NCBI GenBank assembly: GCA_043739385.1
Contig: JAYUED010000008.1
Location: 1-64,000, forward strand
Length of the DNA stretch: 64,000 nucleotides
Direction of reading: 5' to 3'
Source: Defluviibacillus sp043739385
GTDB lineage: Bacteria > Pseudomonadota > Gammaproteobacteria > Burkholderiales > Burkholderiaceae_C
In this document: positions 1 to 9,173 of the stretch, one piece after another
How positions within the stretch are numbered: position 1 is the stretch's first letter
Layout of the letters: each line of letters begins with the position of its first letter
Made by a program: the position numbers and the translations under genes
The notes under the pieces: model-generated
What the model was told of the DNA's origin: nothing
What the model saw: the letters and a program-made list of their open reading frames with translations, nothing else
Database searches by the model: none

Positions 1-7
1 AGCGACG

Positions 8-2623
8 TTAAACGTCAATATTCCCCGCCCGCAGCGCATTCGTCTCAATGAACTCTCGGCGTGGCTCCACGTCGTCGCCCATCAGCATGGTGAACACGCG
101 ATCTGCTTCAATCGCATCATCAATTTGCACGCGTAGCAAACGGCGCACTGTGGGGTCCATCGTGGTTTCCCAGAGCTGGGCGGGGTTCATTTCACCCAAA
201 CCTTTATAACGCTGGCGCGCCGTGCCGGCTTCGGCTTGGGCGATTAGCCAGTGCATGGCTTGACGGAAGTCGCTGACTTTTTCTTCCTTTTGGCGTTCGC
301 CTTCACCGCGCATCACCTTGGCGCCGTCGCCCAGCAGGCCACGGAAGGTGTTCGCGGCTTCGGCAAGTGCGGCGTAGTCAGAGCCGTGGACGAAGTCTTG
401 CGTCAGCACGCTGCTCTTGATGTTGCCGTGGTGGCGGCGACTGATGCGCAGGATGGGTTTGTCGGTGCGAACATCAAACTCACCGGCTACTTCAGCGGGG
501 ATACCTGTGGTGCTGATTTCACGCAGCTTAACTTGCAGGGCGATGGCAGAAACTTCGGCTTCGGCCAGCGTGTCCAGGTTGAGGGACACGCCGTCAGCAA
601 TAGCGCGCAGAGCTTCGGCGTCCATGAAGTTACCCAAACGAGCGATCACAGTTTCTGCAATCTGGTGTTTGCGGGCAAGCTCGCCCAAAGTGTCGCCGCT
701 GAGCGTAGGGCCATTTGCGCTTGTCAAGACGCTAGCGTCTTTGAGGGCAATGCGAAGTAAGAACGTATCCAGCGCACCAGCGTCCTTCAGGTACAACTCC
801 TCTTTGCCTGCCTTGACCTTGTACAAAGGCGGCTGTGCGATGTAGATGTGGCCACGCTCGACCAATTCTGTCATCTGGCGGTAGAAGAAGGTTAGCAACA
901 GGGTGCGGATGTGCGCGCCGTCAACGTCCGCGTCGGTCATGATGATGATGCGGTGGTAGCGCAGCTTGGCGACGTTGAAATCGTCGTTGCCGGTGGTGCC
1001 GCCAGCCTTGCCAATGCCGGTGCCGAGGGCTGTGATCAGCGTCAGAATTTCGTTGCTGGTTAGAAGCTTTTCGTAGCGGGCTTTTTCCACGTTCAAGATC
1101 TTGCCGCGCAGGGGCAAGATAGCTTGAAATTTACGGTCGCGACCTTGCTTTGCGGAGCCACCGGCGGAGTCGCCCTCGACGATGTAGATTTCGCACATCG
1201 CCGGGTCTTTTTCCTGGCAGTCGGCCAGTTTGCCGGGCAGGCCCATGCCATCAAGCACGCCTTTGCGGCGGGTCATGTCGCGGGCTTTGCGGGCGGCTTC
1301 ACGGGCGCGGGCGGCTTCGATGATCTTGCCAACGATGATCTTGGCGTCGGCGGGGCGCTCTTGCAGGTAGTCGTGCAGCAGGCGGCTGACGATGTCTTCC
1401 ACCGGGCCGCGCACTTCGGAGCTGACCAGCTTGTCTTTGGTTTGGCTGCTAAATTTAGGCTCGGGCACTTTCACGCTTAGCACGCAGGTCAGGCCTTCAC
1501 GCATGTCGTCACCGGTGACTTCGACCTTGGCTTTTTTAGCGATTTCGCTGTCATCGATGTACTTGTTGATGACCCGCGTCATAGCGGCGCGCAAGCCTGT
1601 CAGGTGGGTGCCACCATCGCGCTGGGGGATGTTGTTGGTGAAGCACAGTACTTGCTCGTTATAGCCACTGTTCCATTGCATTGCCACTTCAACACCGATG
1701 TTGGTGTTCTGGTCGCTTTGGCGGTCGCCCATGGCATGGAAGATGTTGGGGTTCAACACCGTCTTGCCCTTGTTGATGAAGTTCACAAAGCCTTTGACAC
1801 CGCCAGCGCCGGAAAAGTCGTCTTCTTTGCCTGTGCGCTCGTCTTTGAGGCGGATCTTTACGCCGTTATTCAGGAAGCTGAGTTCGCGCAGACGCTTGCT
1901 CAAAATCTCGTAATGGAAGTCGAAATTGGTTTGAAATATTTCTAAATCAGGCGCGAAATGGACTTCAGTGCCACGCTTTTCGGTGGTGCCGATAACCTTC
2001 ATGGGCGAGACTTCTACGCCATTGATCATTTCCAGCAGGCGATTTTGTACAAAACCCTTGCTGAACTCCATCACGTGGACTTTGCCGTCGCGACGGATGG
2101 TCAAGCGCAGCATTTTGCTGAGTGCGTTTACGCAGCTCACGCCCACGCCGTGCAGGCCACCGGAGACCTTGTAGCTGTTTTGGTTGAACTTGCCGCCCGC
2201 ATGCAGTTCCGTCAAGGCTATTTCGGCGGCGGAGCGTTTGGGCTCGTGCTTGTCGTCCATCTTGATGCCGGTAGGGATGCCGCGTCCGTTGTCCACCACG
2301 CTGATGGAGTTATCGGCATGGATGGTGACCAAGATGTCGTCGCAATGTCCAGCCAGCGATTCGTCGATGGAGTTGTCCACAACTTCGAATACCAAATGGT
2401 GCAGACCGGTACCGTCGGACGTGTCGCCGATGTACATGCCGGGGCGTTTGCGTACCGCCTCCAGCCCTTCAAGAATCTGGATGGAGCCTTCACCATAGGC
2501 CTCGGTCGCACCGGCTTGGTTGGTGTCGATGGTGGGCTGGTAGTTGGAGCTGTCAGCGGTGCTGTCGCCAGTGTTGACTGCTTCGGTGCCATCAGGCTGG
2601 TTCGGGGTGTTTTCTGCGCTCAT
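8..2623 (-). CDS. gyrB: DNA gyrase subunit B
   Basis: This encodes the ATPase and Toprim subunit of DNA gyrase, which introduces negative supercoils into DNA together with GyrA. The protein is 871 residues, long for the family, mainly because of an acidic, polar N-terminal extension before the GHKL ATPase motifs (RKRPGMYIG near residue 62, then EVVDNSIDE). The Toprim motifs EGDSAGGSA (about 480) and TDADVDG (about 563) and the C-terminal QRYKGLGEMNP are all present. I chose the ATG at 2621-2623 because a GGAAAG ribosome binding site lies six bases upstream; an in-frame TTG further up is less likely. It follows dnaN in the leftward dnaA-dnaN-gyrB cluster, which is typical of origin regions. 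Confidence 0.98.
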   Translation of the reverse strand: MSAENTPNQPDGTEAVNTGDSTADSSNYQPTIDTNQAGATEAYGEGSIQILEGLEAVRKRPGMYIGDTSDGTGLHHLVFEVVDNSIDESLAGHCDDILVTIHADNSISVVDNGRGIPTGIKMDDKHEPKRSAAEIALTELHAGGKFNQNSYKVSGGLHGVGVSCVNALSKMLRLTIRRDGKVHVMEFSKGFVQNRLLEMINGVEVSPMKVIGTTEKRGTEVHFAPDLEIFQTNFDFHYEILSKRLRELSFLNNGVKIRLKDERTGKEDDFSGAGGVKGFVNFINKGKTVLNPNIFHAMGDRQSDQNTNIGVEVAMQWNSGYNEQVLCFTNNIPQRDGGTHLTGLRAAMTRVINKYIDDSEIAKKAKVEVTGDDMREGLTCVLSVKVPEPKFSSQTKDKLVSSEVRGPVEDIVSRLLHDYLQERPADAKIIVGKIIEAARAREAARKARDMTRRKGVLDGMGLPGKLADCQEKDPAMCEIYIVEGDSAGGSAKQGRDRKFQAILPLRGKILNVEKARYEKLLTSNEILTLITALGTGIGKAGGTTGNDDFNVAKLRYHRIIIMTDADVDGAHIRTLLLTFFYRQMTELVERGHIYIAQPPLYKVKAGKEELYLKDAGALDTFLLRIALKDASVLTSANGPTLSGDTLGELARKHQIAETVIARLGNFMDAEALRAIADGVSLNLDTLAEAEVSAIALQVKLREISTTGIPAEVAGEFDVRTDKPILRISRRHHGNIKSSVLTQDFVHGSDYAALAEAANTFRGLLGDGAKVMRGEGERQKEEKVSDFRQAMHWLIAQAEAGTARQRYKGLGEMNPAQLWETTMDPTVRRLLRVQIDDAIEADRVFTMLMGDDVEPRREFIETNALRAGNIDV

Positions 2624-2658
2624 AGCTTTCCAATTTCTCAATCTCTTGAATGACTAAA

Positions 2659-2687
2659 CCCGCGATGAATCTCAGATTCGTCGCGGG
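2659..2687 (-). terminator. Strong hairpin between dnaN and gyrB
   Basis: An almost perfect stem-loop has outer arms CCCGCGA/TCGCGGG and inner arms GAATCT/AGATTC. On the leftward strand it is followed by only three T residues. It could attenuate dnaN transcription before gyrB or stabilise the dnaN 3' end. The structure is seen in the sequence; the function is inferred. Confidence 0.45.
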
Positions 2688-2723
2688 CTGTACCCGTATT
2701 TTTTAAATTTGATAGCTAACTCT

Positions 2724-3833
2724 TCAAATACGCATCGGCATCACGACGTATTTGAAGTGAACATCGTCAGGTATCGTGATGAGCGCGGAGCTGTTGGAGT
2801 CGGACAACTCGATGACTACCATGTCTTGAGGCATGTTCTGCAACACGTCGATCAGGTAGGTGACGTTGAATCCAATTTCAATACTGTCACCAGCGTAGTC
2901 GATGTCCAACTCGTCCACAGCTTCTTCTTGCTCGGCGTTGTTTGACGCGACGCGCAGGGTGCCAGGTTCAATGTTGAGCTTGACGCCCTTGAACTTGTCA
3001 CTGGTCAAAATAGCGGTGCGTTGCAGCGAAGCCAGCAGCGCGACGCGGCCCAGCGTGATGTGGTTTTTATGGTTGCGCGGAATCACACGGTTGTAGTCAG
3101 GGAACTTGCCCTCAACCAGCTTGGTGACGAACTCCATGCCTTCAAAGCTGAATTTGGCCTGGTTATTGGCGAACTGCATACTGATGACCCCATCGGCACT
3201 GTCGCTCAGCAGGCGCTGCATTTCCACCACGGTCTTGCGCGGCAAGATGACCTCTTGTTTGGGCACTTCCACGTCTAGCGTGGCGCTGGAAAATGCCAAA
3301 CGGTGACCGTCGGTGGCCACCAAGCTGAGCTGCTTGCCTTCGGCGACGAACAAAATGCCATTCAGGTAGTAGCGGATGTCGTGCACAGCCATGGCAAACG
3401 AGACTTGGGCCAGCAGCGCTTTCAGCGTCTTTTGCGGTACGCTGAAGACAGGGCCAAAGCTCGCGGATTCTTGCACCAGCGGGAAGTCCTCGGCCGGCAG
3501 GCTTTGCAGCGTAAAGCGGCTTTTACCGCCTTTCAAAATCAACTTGCCAGCGCTGGATTCCAGGCTGACAGTTTGGTCGGCAGGCATGGTGCGCAAAATG
3601 TCGATCACCTTGCGCGCACCCACCGTGGTGCTGAAATCGCCGCTGTCACCTTCCAGCTCTGCTGAGGTGCGGATCTGGATTTCCAGATCGCTGGTCGTCA
3701 CCTCTATAGAGGGACCGGTTTTGCGGATCAGCACATTGGCCAGGATGGGCAGGGTATGCCTACGCTCCACGATGCCTGCAACAGATTGCAGAACTGCGAG
3801 AACTTTGTCTTGGGTCGCCTTGAGAACGATCAT
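2724..3833 (-). CDS. dnaN: DNA polymerase III beta subunit (sliding clamp)
   Basis: This is the ring-shaped processivity clamp that tethers DNA polymerase III to DNA. The length of 369 residues matches the family (about 366-370). The N-terminus MIVLKATQDKVLAVLQ and the C-terminus ending in YVVMPMRI are both typical of beta clamps, and the three-domain length is complete. It lies between dnaA and gyrB on the same strand, the conserved origin-proximal order. The 121-base gap to dnaA contains nothing else I can recognise. Confidence 0.98.
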   Translation of the reverse strand: MIVLKATQDKVLAVLQSVAGIVERRHTLPILANVLIRKTGPSIEVTTSDLEIQIRTSAELEGDSGDFSTTVGARKVIDILRTMPADQTVSLESSAGKLILKGGKSRFTLQSLPAEDFPLVQESASFGPVFSVPQKTLKALLAQVSFAMAVHDIRYYLNGILFVAEGKQLSLVATDGHRLAFSSATLDVEVPKQEVILPRKTVVEMQRLLSDSADGVISMQFANNQAKFSFEGMEFVTKLVEGKFPDYNRVIPRNHKNHITLGRVALLASLQRTAILTSDKFKGVKLNIEPGTLRVASNNAEQEEAVDELDIDYAGDSIEIGFNVTYLIDVLQNMPQDMVVIELSDSNSSALITIPDDVHFKYVVMPMRI

Positions 3834-3954
3834 GTCAACCTCTTCTTTAACAACTTTTTATCAACGTCTATTCAAAACGGGGTGAGGCAGGAAGCCAAGC
3901 TAAGATTTATTGTGCTGCTTTGAACAAGTCAAACACACTATTTTCCTCTTTTTG

Positions 3955-5418
3955 CTAGCCTTTAAGAGTTTGTTCCAGCACATGTAACTGCTGGTTCAAT
4001 TCGGTCATCTGCTGGCGTTCCGCTGTCATTTTCCGTACCGCGTGCAGCACGGTGGTGTGGTCGCGCCCACCGAACAATTCTCCGATTTCTGGAAGGCTCT
4101 TTTGTGTCAATTCTTTGGCCAAATACATCGCAATTTGACGGGGCCGAGCAATGCTGGCGGGTCGTTTCTTGGAATACATGTCAGCGACCTTGATTTTGTA
4201 GTAATCGGCCACTGTTTTTTGAATGTTTTCCACCGAAATTTGGCGGTTTTGAATTGACAGTAAGTCACGCAGGGCCTCGCGAGCCAGTTGAATCGAGATT
4301 TCTTTGTGGTTAAAACGCGAGTACGCCAAAATTTTACGTAACGCGCCTTCCAGTTCACGCACATTGGAGCGAACGTTTTTCGCTACGAAGAATGCGACTT
4401 CTTCGGGCATCTCTGAGCCTTCAGAACGGGATTTACTGATGAGAATGGCAACACGCATTTCCAGCTCTGGCGGCTCTATGGCAACTGTTAAGCCAGCGTC
4501 AAAGCGAGAGACCAAACGCTCGTGGATATCGGCCAACCCCTTGGGGTAAGTGTCACTGGTCATCACGATATGCGACTTTTTGGTCAGCAACGCTTCAAAG
4601 GCGTTGAAGAATTCTTCTTGCGTCCGGTCCTTGTTGGCAAAGAACTGCACGTCGTCAATCAGCAACAAATCCAGTGAGTGGTAGCGCTCTTTGAACTCAT
4701 CAAAAGTCTTGCGTTGGTAGGCCTTAACCACATCCGATACAAACTGCTCTGCATGAATGTAGAGAACTTTTGCGGCTGGCTTGTCTTCAAGCAGTTTGGC
4801 GCCAATGGCATGCATCAAATGTGTCTTGCCCAAACCAACGCCGCCGTAGATGAACAGTGGGTTATACATGTGGCCAGGCATAGTCGCCACATGCATGGCA
4901 GCAGCGCGGGCCATGCGGTTGGCAGTGCCTTCAACCAGTGTGTCAAACGTCAGGGCAGCGTTGAGTCGGTTCTTATGGAGTTGAACAACCACCTCGTTAG
5001 TCGAAGCACCCAAAATCCCTGCAGCGACTGGCTCGGGGTTGTCAATTGCGTCGTTGAACTGTGGTGGACGACTTTGCCTGGCGGGCTGCTCACGAGGTGC
5101 AAGCACTAACTCCAAAACAATGGGCGAACCATAAATTTTCTCAATCAACTGCGCTATGCGGGAGGCGTACTGCGCACGGATCCAGTCCAGCTTAAAGCGG
5201 TTGGCGACGAAAATAGTGAGCTTGGAGAAGTCGTCAGTGGCCTCGGCCATCAGCGGTTTGATCCAGGTGTTGAACTGCTGCTCAGGCAACTCTTGGGCCA
5301 GCACATCAACGCAGCTGAGCCATAAACTTTGTCCGGCGCTCAGGCCCAAATTGGGAGCTAGGCGCTGGCCATGAGCTCCATTTGCCATCTCAATGGCGGG
5401 ATACTTCCCCTCGATCAT
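3955..5418 (-). CDS. dnaA: Chromosomal replication initiator DnaA
   Basis: DnaA is the AAA+ ATPase that binds DnaA boxes at oriC and opens the duplex to start replication. The protein has an N-terminal DnaB-interaction domain (ALPEQ-like motif ELPEQQFNTWIKPL), a variable linker, a Walker A motif GGVGLGKTHL, a Walker B motif LLIDDVQFF, and the C-terminal DNA-binding signature GRDHTTVLHAVRKM. Its length of 487 is normal. The start is uncertain: the ATG at 5418 and the ATG ten codons downstream (5388) both lack a well-spaced Shine-Dalgarno sequence. The gene is transcribed away from the putative origin immediately upstream. Confidence 0.98.
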   Translation of the reverse strand: MIEGKYPAIEMANGAHGQRLAPNLGLSAGQSLWLSCVDVLAQELPEQQFNTWIKPLMAEATDDFSKLTIFVANRFKLDWIRAQYASRIAQLIEKIYGSPIVLELVLAPREQPARQSRPPQFNDAIDNPEPVAAGILGASTNEVVVQLHKNRLNAALTFDTLVEGTANRMARAAAMHVATMPGHMYNPLFIYGGVGLGKTHLMHAIGAKLLEDKPAAKVLYIHAEQFVSDVVKAYQRKTFDEFKERYHSLDLLLIDDVQFFANKDRTQEEFFNAFEALLTKKSHIVMTSDTYPKGLADIHERLVSRFDAGLTVAIEPPELEMRVAILISKSRSEGSEMPEEVAFFVAKNVRSNVRELEGALRKILAYSRFNHKEISIQLAREALRDLLSIQNRQISVENIQKTVADYYKIKVADMYSKKRPASIARPRQIAMYLAKELTQKSLPEIGELFGGRDHTTVLHAVRKMTAERQQMTELNQQLHVLEQTLKG

Positions 5419-5709
5419 TATGTTGCGTACTCTGTGGACAGTTGGGGATATTGCGGGATGAGATTGTAGCTTGTCAATAACTTATCCACATGGCCTTTGG
5501 TAGGGCCGGATGCAAGGAAAGCGGTGGCCGTGAGTCTACGGTTTTGCCGGCCTTTTTTGTATATTGAAGAGCCGTGGATTGTATTAAAAAGAAGTGAAAT
5601 TTAAAAAAACGCTCGGGCAGTTGCCGCAATTGACAAAGTTTGTGATAATGCTAGGTTTTCCCGGCTTGATGCAGTTGTGCAGCACGCCTTGTTTTCCTAG
5701 GATACGACA
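5419..5709. other. Putative chromosomal replication origin (oriC) region
   Basis: This is the 291-base divergent gap between dnaA and rpmH. It holds a perfect DnaA box TTATCCACA at 5482-5490 and a two-mismatch box on the other strand at 5433-5441. A GC-rich stem (GGCCG at 5526-5530, CGGCC at 5548-5552) is followed by six T residues, and an A/T-rich stretch lies at 5581-5610 that could act as the unwinding element. Position next to dnaA and rpmH matches oriC in many proteobacteria. Only one strong box is visible, so the assignment relies partly on gene context. Confidence 0.6.
5621..5649 (+). promoter_or_regulatory. Probable sigma-70 promoter of rpmH
   Basis: The -35 hexamer TTGCCG (5621-5626) and the -10 hexamer GATAAT (5644-5649) are separated by exactly 17 bases. 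TGT directly before the -10 gives an extended -10 element. It lies about 60 bases upstream of rpmH and would drive the rpmH-rnpA-yidD-yidC operon. Confidence 0.6.
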
Positions 5710-5844
5710 ATGAAACGCACTTACCAACCTTCCAAAATCCGCCGCGCCCGTACCCATGGGTTCTTGGTTCGCATGAAAACCCGTGGCGGCCGTGCTGTCA
5801 TCAACGCTCGCCGTGCCAAAGGCCGCAAGCGTTTGGCAGTCTAA
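5710..5844 (+). CDS. rpmH: 50S ribosomal protein L34
   Basis: This is a 44-residue, very basic large-subunit ribosomal protein. It begins MKRTYQPSKIRRARTHGF and contains GGRAVINARRAKGRKRL, the near-invariant L34 sequence. The length of 44 is exactly typical. It is the first gene of the conserved rpmH-rnpA-yidD-yidC operon, transcribed divergently from dnaA across the putative oriC. Confidence 0.99.
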   Translation: MKRTYQPSKIRRARTHGFLVRMKTRGGRAVINARRAKGRKRLAV

Positions 5845-5893
5845 TTTCTTTGGCTACTTTTAGCTCGTAGACCGTCGCGCGGCTCTGTTCAAG

Positions 5894-6334
5894 GTGCAGC
5901 GCCTTCAGTCTCGAGCGCAATTTCAAGCCGTTTTGGCGGGTCGAACCCTTGCCAAAACAGCGCATTTTGCTTTGCATCATTTAGCTTTGCCTGTGTTGCC
6001 ACTGGTATCAGTTAATGACTCTCCCCTCGATTTGTTTCTCGGCCATAGTCTATGGTTGGGCGCTATGGTGCCTAAGCGTTGGGCCAAACGGGCTGTGACG
6101 CGCAATGCTATCAAGCGTCAAATTTATACCGTCACGGCCCAGTTTGACGCGGGTACTTTCTCGGGTATCTCTCAATTCGCTTATGTGCTGCGTCTACGCG
6201 CTGCTTTTGATAAAAAGCAGTTTGTCAGTGCGACCTCTGAGCTTCTAAAGCAAGCCGTTCGAGCGGAGTTGCTGATGTTGATGGCTCGGGCAGGTGCAAC
6301 CCATTCTGGGCAGGATGCAGCATGTCCATGCTAA
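5894..6334 (+). CDS. rnpA: Ribonuclease P protein component
   Basis: RnpA is the protein cofactor of RNase P, which removes the 5' leader of tRNA precursors. The protein is 146 residues, slightly longer than usual. The conserved RNR-type motif is seen as KRWAKRAVTRNAIKRQ in the middle of the protein, preceded by an N-terminal RLQSRAQF segment typical of the family. The start codon is GTG at 5894; no in-frame ATG gives a sensible N-terminus. The 3' end overlaps yidD by 13 bases, suggesting translational coupling. Confidence 0.95.
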   Translation: MQRLQSRAQFQAVLAGRTLAKTAHFALHHLALPVLPLVSVNDSPLDLFLGHSLWLGAMVPKRWAKRAVTRNAIKRQIYTVTAQFDAGTFSGISQFAYVLRLRAAFDKKQFVSATSELLKQAVRAELLMLMARAGATHSGQDAACPC

Positions 6335-6579
6335 AAAATATGTTGGTGGGCCTAGTCAAAGGCTACCGCTTGCTGCTCAGTCCTGCACTGGGTAATACTT
6401 GTAGGTTCGAACCGACCTGCTCTGTTTATGCTTTGCAGGCGCTGGATCAGCATGGCGCTGCTTCGGGCAGCTATCTCACGCTGCGGCGCATTGCGCGCTG
6501 TAACCCTTGGTGCGAGGGCGGCCACGATGCCGTACCCACCACCCTTGCTCCTTTCTTCTCACACAAGTCATCCTCATGA
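6322..6579 (+). CDS. yidD: Membrane protein insertion efficiency factor YidD
   Basis: YidD is a small membrane-associated protein that assists YidC-dependent membrane protein insertion. The 85-residue product has the hallmark segments YRLLLSPALGNTCRFEPTCS and a downstream CNPWCEGGHD, with the family's conserved cysteines. It overlaps rnpA at its 5' end and shares an ATGA overlap with yidC at its 3' end, the normal operon arrangement. The start could be ATG 6322 or ATG 6328. Confidence 0.95.
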   Translation: MSMLKNMLVGLVKGYRLLLSPALGNTCRFEPTCSVYALQALDQHGAASGSYLTLRRIARCNPWCEGGHDAVPTTLAPFFSHKSSS

Positions 6580-8330
6580 ACGATATTCGCCGCACCATTC
6601 TGTGGGTGATCTTTGGATTTTCCATGGTTCTGCTATGGGATCAATGGCAGGTTCACAACGGTCAAAAGCCAATGTTCGCCTTTTTGCCATCGCAGCAATC
6701 TGCGCAGTTAAACAAGACGCCCCCCGCTGCAAGCGGGGCTGTGGCTTCCCCTAGCGCAGATGTATCTAGTGTGCCTTCGACGCCGCAGGTTAACGCTGCA
6801 AGCGTGGATTTGCCGCCGGGTGTCACTGCAGTAGCGCCTGTCGCCGCTCGCGAGAAAATCGTGGTTAGTACCGATAAGTTGAAGCTGACATTCGACACCG
6901 AAGGTGGGACGCTGGTGAAAGCCGAGCTGCTAGGCCAAATCGATATGGCTGATAAAAGCAAAAACTTTGTGCTGCTTGACGAGACCGCTAACCGTGTCTA
7001 CACCGCGCAAACCGGTTTGATTGGTGCGGCAGCGGGCACAACGCCTTTTCCTACCCACAAAACACTGATGACGGTGTTGCCCGGCGAGCGCACACTCAAA
7101 GACGGTAGCAACGAACTGGTGGTTGCGTTTGAATCCCCTGACGAAGGCGGAATCAAGGTAGTGAAGACTTGGACCCTCAGACGCGGCGCGTATGACATCG
7201 CTGTCAAGCACGAAATTACCAACAATGGCAGCACAACCCAATCGCCTCAGTTGTACATGCAACTGGTGCGTGACGGAAACAAGCCAGTGGGTGAATCGTC
7301 GTTTTACTCCACGTTCACTGGCCCAGCGGTGTACACCAGTGAGAAGAAGTACCAAAAAGTTGAGTTCAGCGACATTGAGAAGGGCAAGATCAACATTGAA
7401 AAGCAAGGCACTGATGGTTATGTTGCAATGGTGCAGCATTACTTTGCCAGTGCTTGGGTGCTGAACGGCGCTGTGGACAAAGATGGAAAAACCCAGCCTC
7501 TCAAGCGTGACCTGTTTATGCGCAAGGTGGACACTAACCTTTACGCTGTGGGCATGATTACTGGGTTGGACAATATTGCACCCGGAACCCATAAATCTGT
7601 GGACGCTATCTTTTACGTCGGTCCTCAGGAAGAGAAAAAACTTGAAGCTCTGGCCCCTGGCTTGGACTTGGTGAAGGACTACGGCTGGTTGACCATCATG
7701 GCCAAGCCGCTGTACTGGTTGCTTGACAAGTTACATAGCTATATTGGCAACTGGGGTTGGTCAATCATGGCGCTGGTGCTGCTCATCAAAATCGCCTTCT
7801 ACTGGTTGACCGCCAAAGGCTACGAGAGCATGGGCAAGATGAAAGCCATCAATCCCAAAATCACTGAAATGCGCGAGCGCTTAAAAGACAAGCCACAAGA
7901 AATGCAGCAGGAGATGATGCGCATTTACCGCGAAGAAAAAGTTAATCCCATGGGTGGCTGCCTGCCGATGGTGGTGCAGATTCCAGTGTTCATTGCGCTT
8001 TACTGGGTGCTGCTTTCTACTGTGGAAATGCGCAACGCACCTTGGGCGTTGTGGATTCACGATTTGGCCGCACCCGATCCGTTCTACATTTTGCCGTTGG
8101 TGATGACGGCGACAACACTGGTACAAACCGCGCTTAACCCCGCACCACCAGATCCAATGCAAGCCAAGATGATGTGGATCATGCCGCTGGCGTTCTCCGT
8201 GATGTTCTTCTTTTTCCCTTCCGGCTTGGTGTTGTACTGGATTACCAATAACGTGTTGTCGATTGCTCAGCAGTGGATCATCAATACTCGAATGGGTGTG
8301 CCGCCACAGTTCAACTTGCCCAAGTTCTAA
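6576..8330 (+). CDS. yidC: Membrane protein insertase YidC
   Basis: YidC inserts and folds inner-membrane proteins, alone or with SecYEG. The 584-residue product has an N-terminal membrane anchor (MNDIRRTILWVIFGFSMVLL), a large periplasmic beta-sandwich domain up to about residue 360, and the C-terminal conserved hydrophobic core with KPLYWLLDKLHSYIGNWGWS and GGCLPMVVQIPVFIALYW. The ATG at 6576 overlaps the yidD stop (ATGA); a longer frame starting at 6507 lies inside yidD and is not needed. A good terminator follows. Confidence 0.98.
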   Translation: MNDIRRTILWVIFGFSMVLLWDQWQVHNGQKPMFAFLPSQQSAQLNKTPPAASGAVASPSADVSSVPSTPQVNAASVDLPPGVTAVAPVAAREKIVVSTDKLKLTFDTEGGTLVKAELLGQIDMADKSKNFVLLDETANRVYTAQTGLIGAAAGTTPFPTHKTLMTVLPGERTLKDGSNELVVAFESPDEGGIKVVKTWTLRRGAYDIAVKHEITNNGSTTQSPQLYMQLVRDGNKPVGESSFYSTFTGPAVYTSEKKYQKVEFSDIEKGKINIEKQGTDGYVAMVQHYFASAWVLNGAVDKDGKTQPLKRDLFMRKVDTNLYAVGMITGLDNIAPGTHKSVDAIFYVGPQEEKKLEALAPGLDLVKDYGWLTIMAKPLYWLLDKLHSYIGNWGWSIMALVLLIKIAFYWLTAKGYESMGKMKAINPKITEMRERLKDKPQEMQQEMMRIYREEKVNPMGGCLPMVVQIPVFIALYWVLLSTVEMRNAPWALWIHDLAAPDPFYILPLVMTATTLVQTALNPAPPDPMQAKMMWIMPLAFSVMFFFFPSGLVLYWITNNVLSIAQQWIINTRMGVPPQFNLPKF

Positions 8331-8351
8331 ACTTTCGCAATCTAAAATCTT

Positions 8352-8373
8352 AAAGCCGCTTTTTAGCGGCTTT
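8352..8373. terminator. Intrinsic terminator, possibly bidirectional
   Basis: A 9-bp perfect stem AAAGCCGCT/AGCGGCTTT with a TTTT loop lies 21 bases after yidC. It has A residues on the left arm and T residues on the right arm, so it could also end the convergent gene at 8385-9011. Confidence 0.8.
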
Positions 8374-8384
8374 GTTCATTGTTG

Positions 8385-9011
8385 TCAGAAAGCATAGTTG
8401 GCTCTGAAAAACACCATGCCTACTGTGCCATTGCCACCATAGCGCATCGATGCGGTTCGGGAGTCTCCCAAAAAACGTCCGATACTGGCACCCATGGAAT
8501 AAGACCAGCGCTCATACAAAGGGCCAGTCAACGTCAAGCCTCCGCGTACATCCCGCAGGCCACTGGCAGGCACCGCCAAAGCATACGCATTTCCTCCTCC
8601 TGCATAGCCGTCCATGGGGCCACCTTGCCCAGTCACCTGACCTGTGATTTGCCTCATCAGTTCTTGGCCTGCGCTGCTATTTAGCCAGTTGGTGGAGGCA
8701 GTTAAGCCCAAGTGAGTTTGTTCAGCTACGATAAATTGAGAACGCAGCTGCACGACTATTCCCACTCCCCGAGCATCCCAGCCTGAGCCCAGACGTACGC
8801 TACTGTGCAGACCTAAACGCTGCGGTATCAAGCTGTAGCTGATGAAGACCCTTGGCGCGACAGTATTGACCGTACTGCTGGTGTTGCGTTGTGTTGCGTT
8901 GACGCCATAACTCCATACGCTGTCAGGTGTCGCGTGGATGGATTGCCCCTGAGCTAGGCTGCTCATCGCCACAGCGGTGACCCATAAAGACAAGGTTGGT
9001 GCAGTTTTCAT
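8385..9011 (-). CDS. Hypothetical outer-membrane beta-barrel protein
   Basis: I do not recognise the family. The 208-residue product starts with a clear signal peptide (MKTAPTLSLWVTAVAMSSLAQG) and ends in phenylalanine with a strand-like RANYAF segment, typical of outer-membrane barrels. The body has alternating hydrophobic residues with many Gly, Ser and Asn, such as LGLHSSVRLGSGWDARGVG and WSYSMGASIGRFLG. The ATG at 9011 was chosen because it begins the signal peptide; a longer frame upstream lacks one. The gene sits alone between the yidC terminator and mnmE and is convergent with yidC. No function is proposed beyond outer-membrane location. Confidence 0.7.
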   Translation of the reverse strand: MKTAPTLSLWVTAVAMSSLAQGQSIHATPDSVWSYGVNATQRNTSSTVNTVAPRVFISYSLIPQRLGLHSSVRLGSGWDARGVGIVVQLRSQFIVAEQTHLGLTASTNWLNSSAGQELMRQITGQVTGQGGPMDGYAGGGNAYALAVPASGLRDVRGGLTLTGPLYERWSYSMGASIGRFLGDSRTASMRYGGNGTVGMVFFRANYAF

Positions 9012-9173
9012 GAGAACTCCCGGCTGTTTGACTCCAGCATAAGCTCGAAAATCGGTGCAGGCAATGTGAAAAATAGTCAAATTACCCTTATGTAGGGTCT
9101 TTACGGGGCGTGCATAAATTTATTGGGGTGGACAACCGCTCTTGGCCTAGGCAAAGCCCATGACAATCTACCC

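Noticed and set aside
1958..2653. Long plus-strand open frame across gyrB
   Set aside because: It lies fully antisense to a well-conserved gyrB and shows no family motif; high-GC antisense frames are expected.
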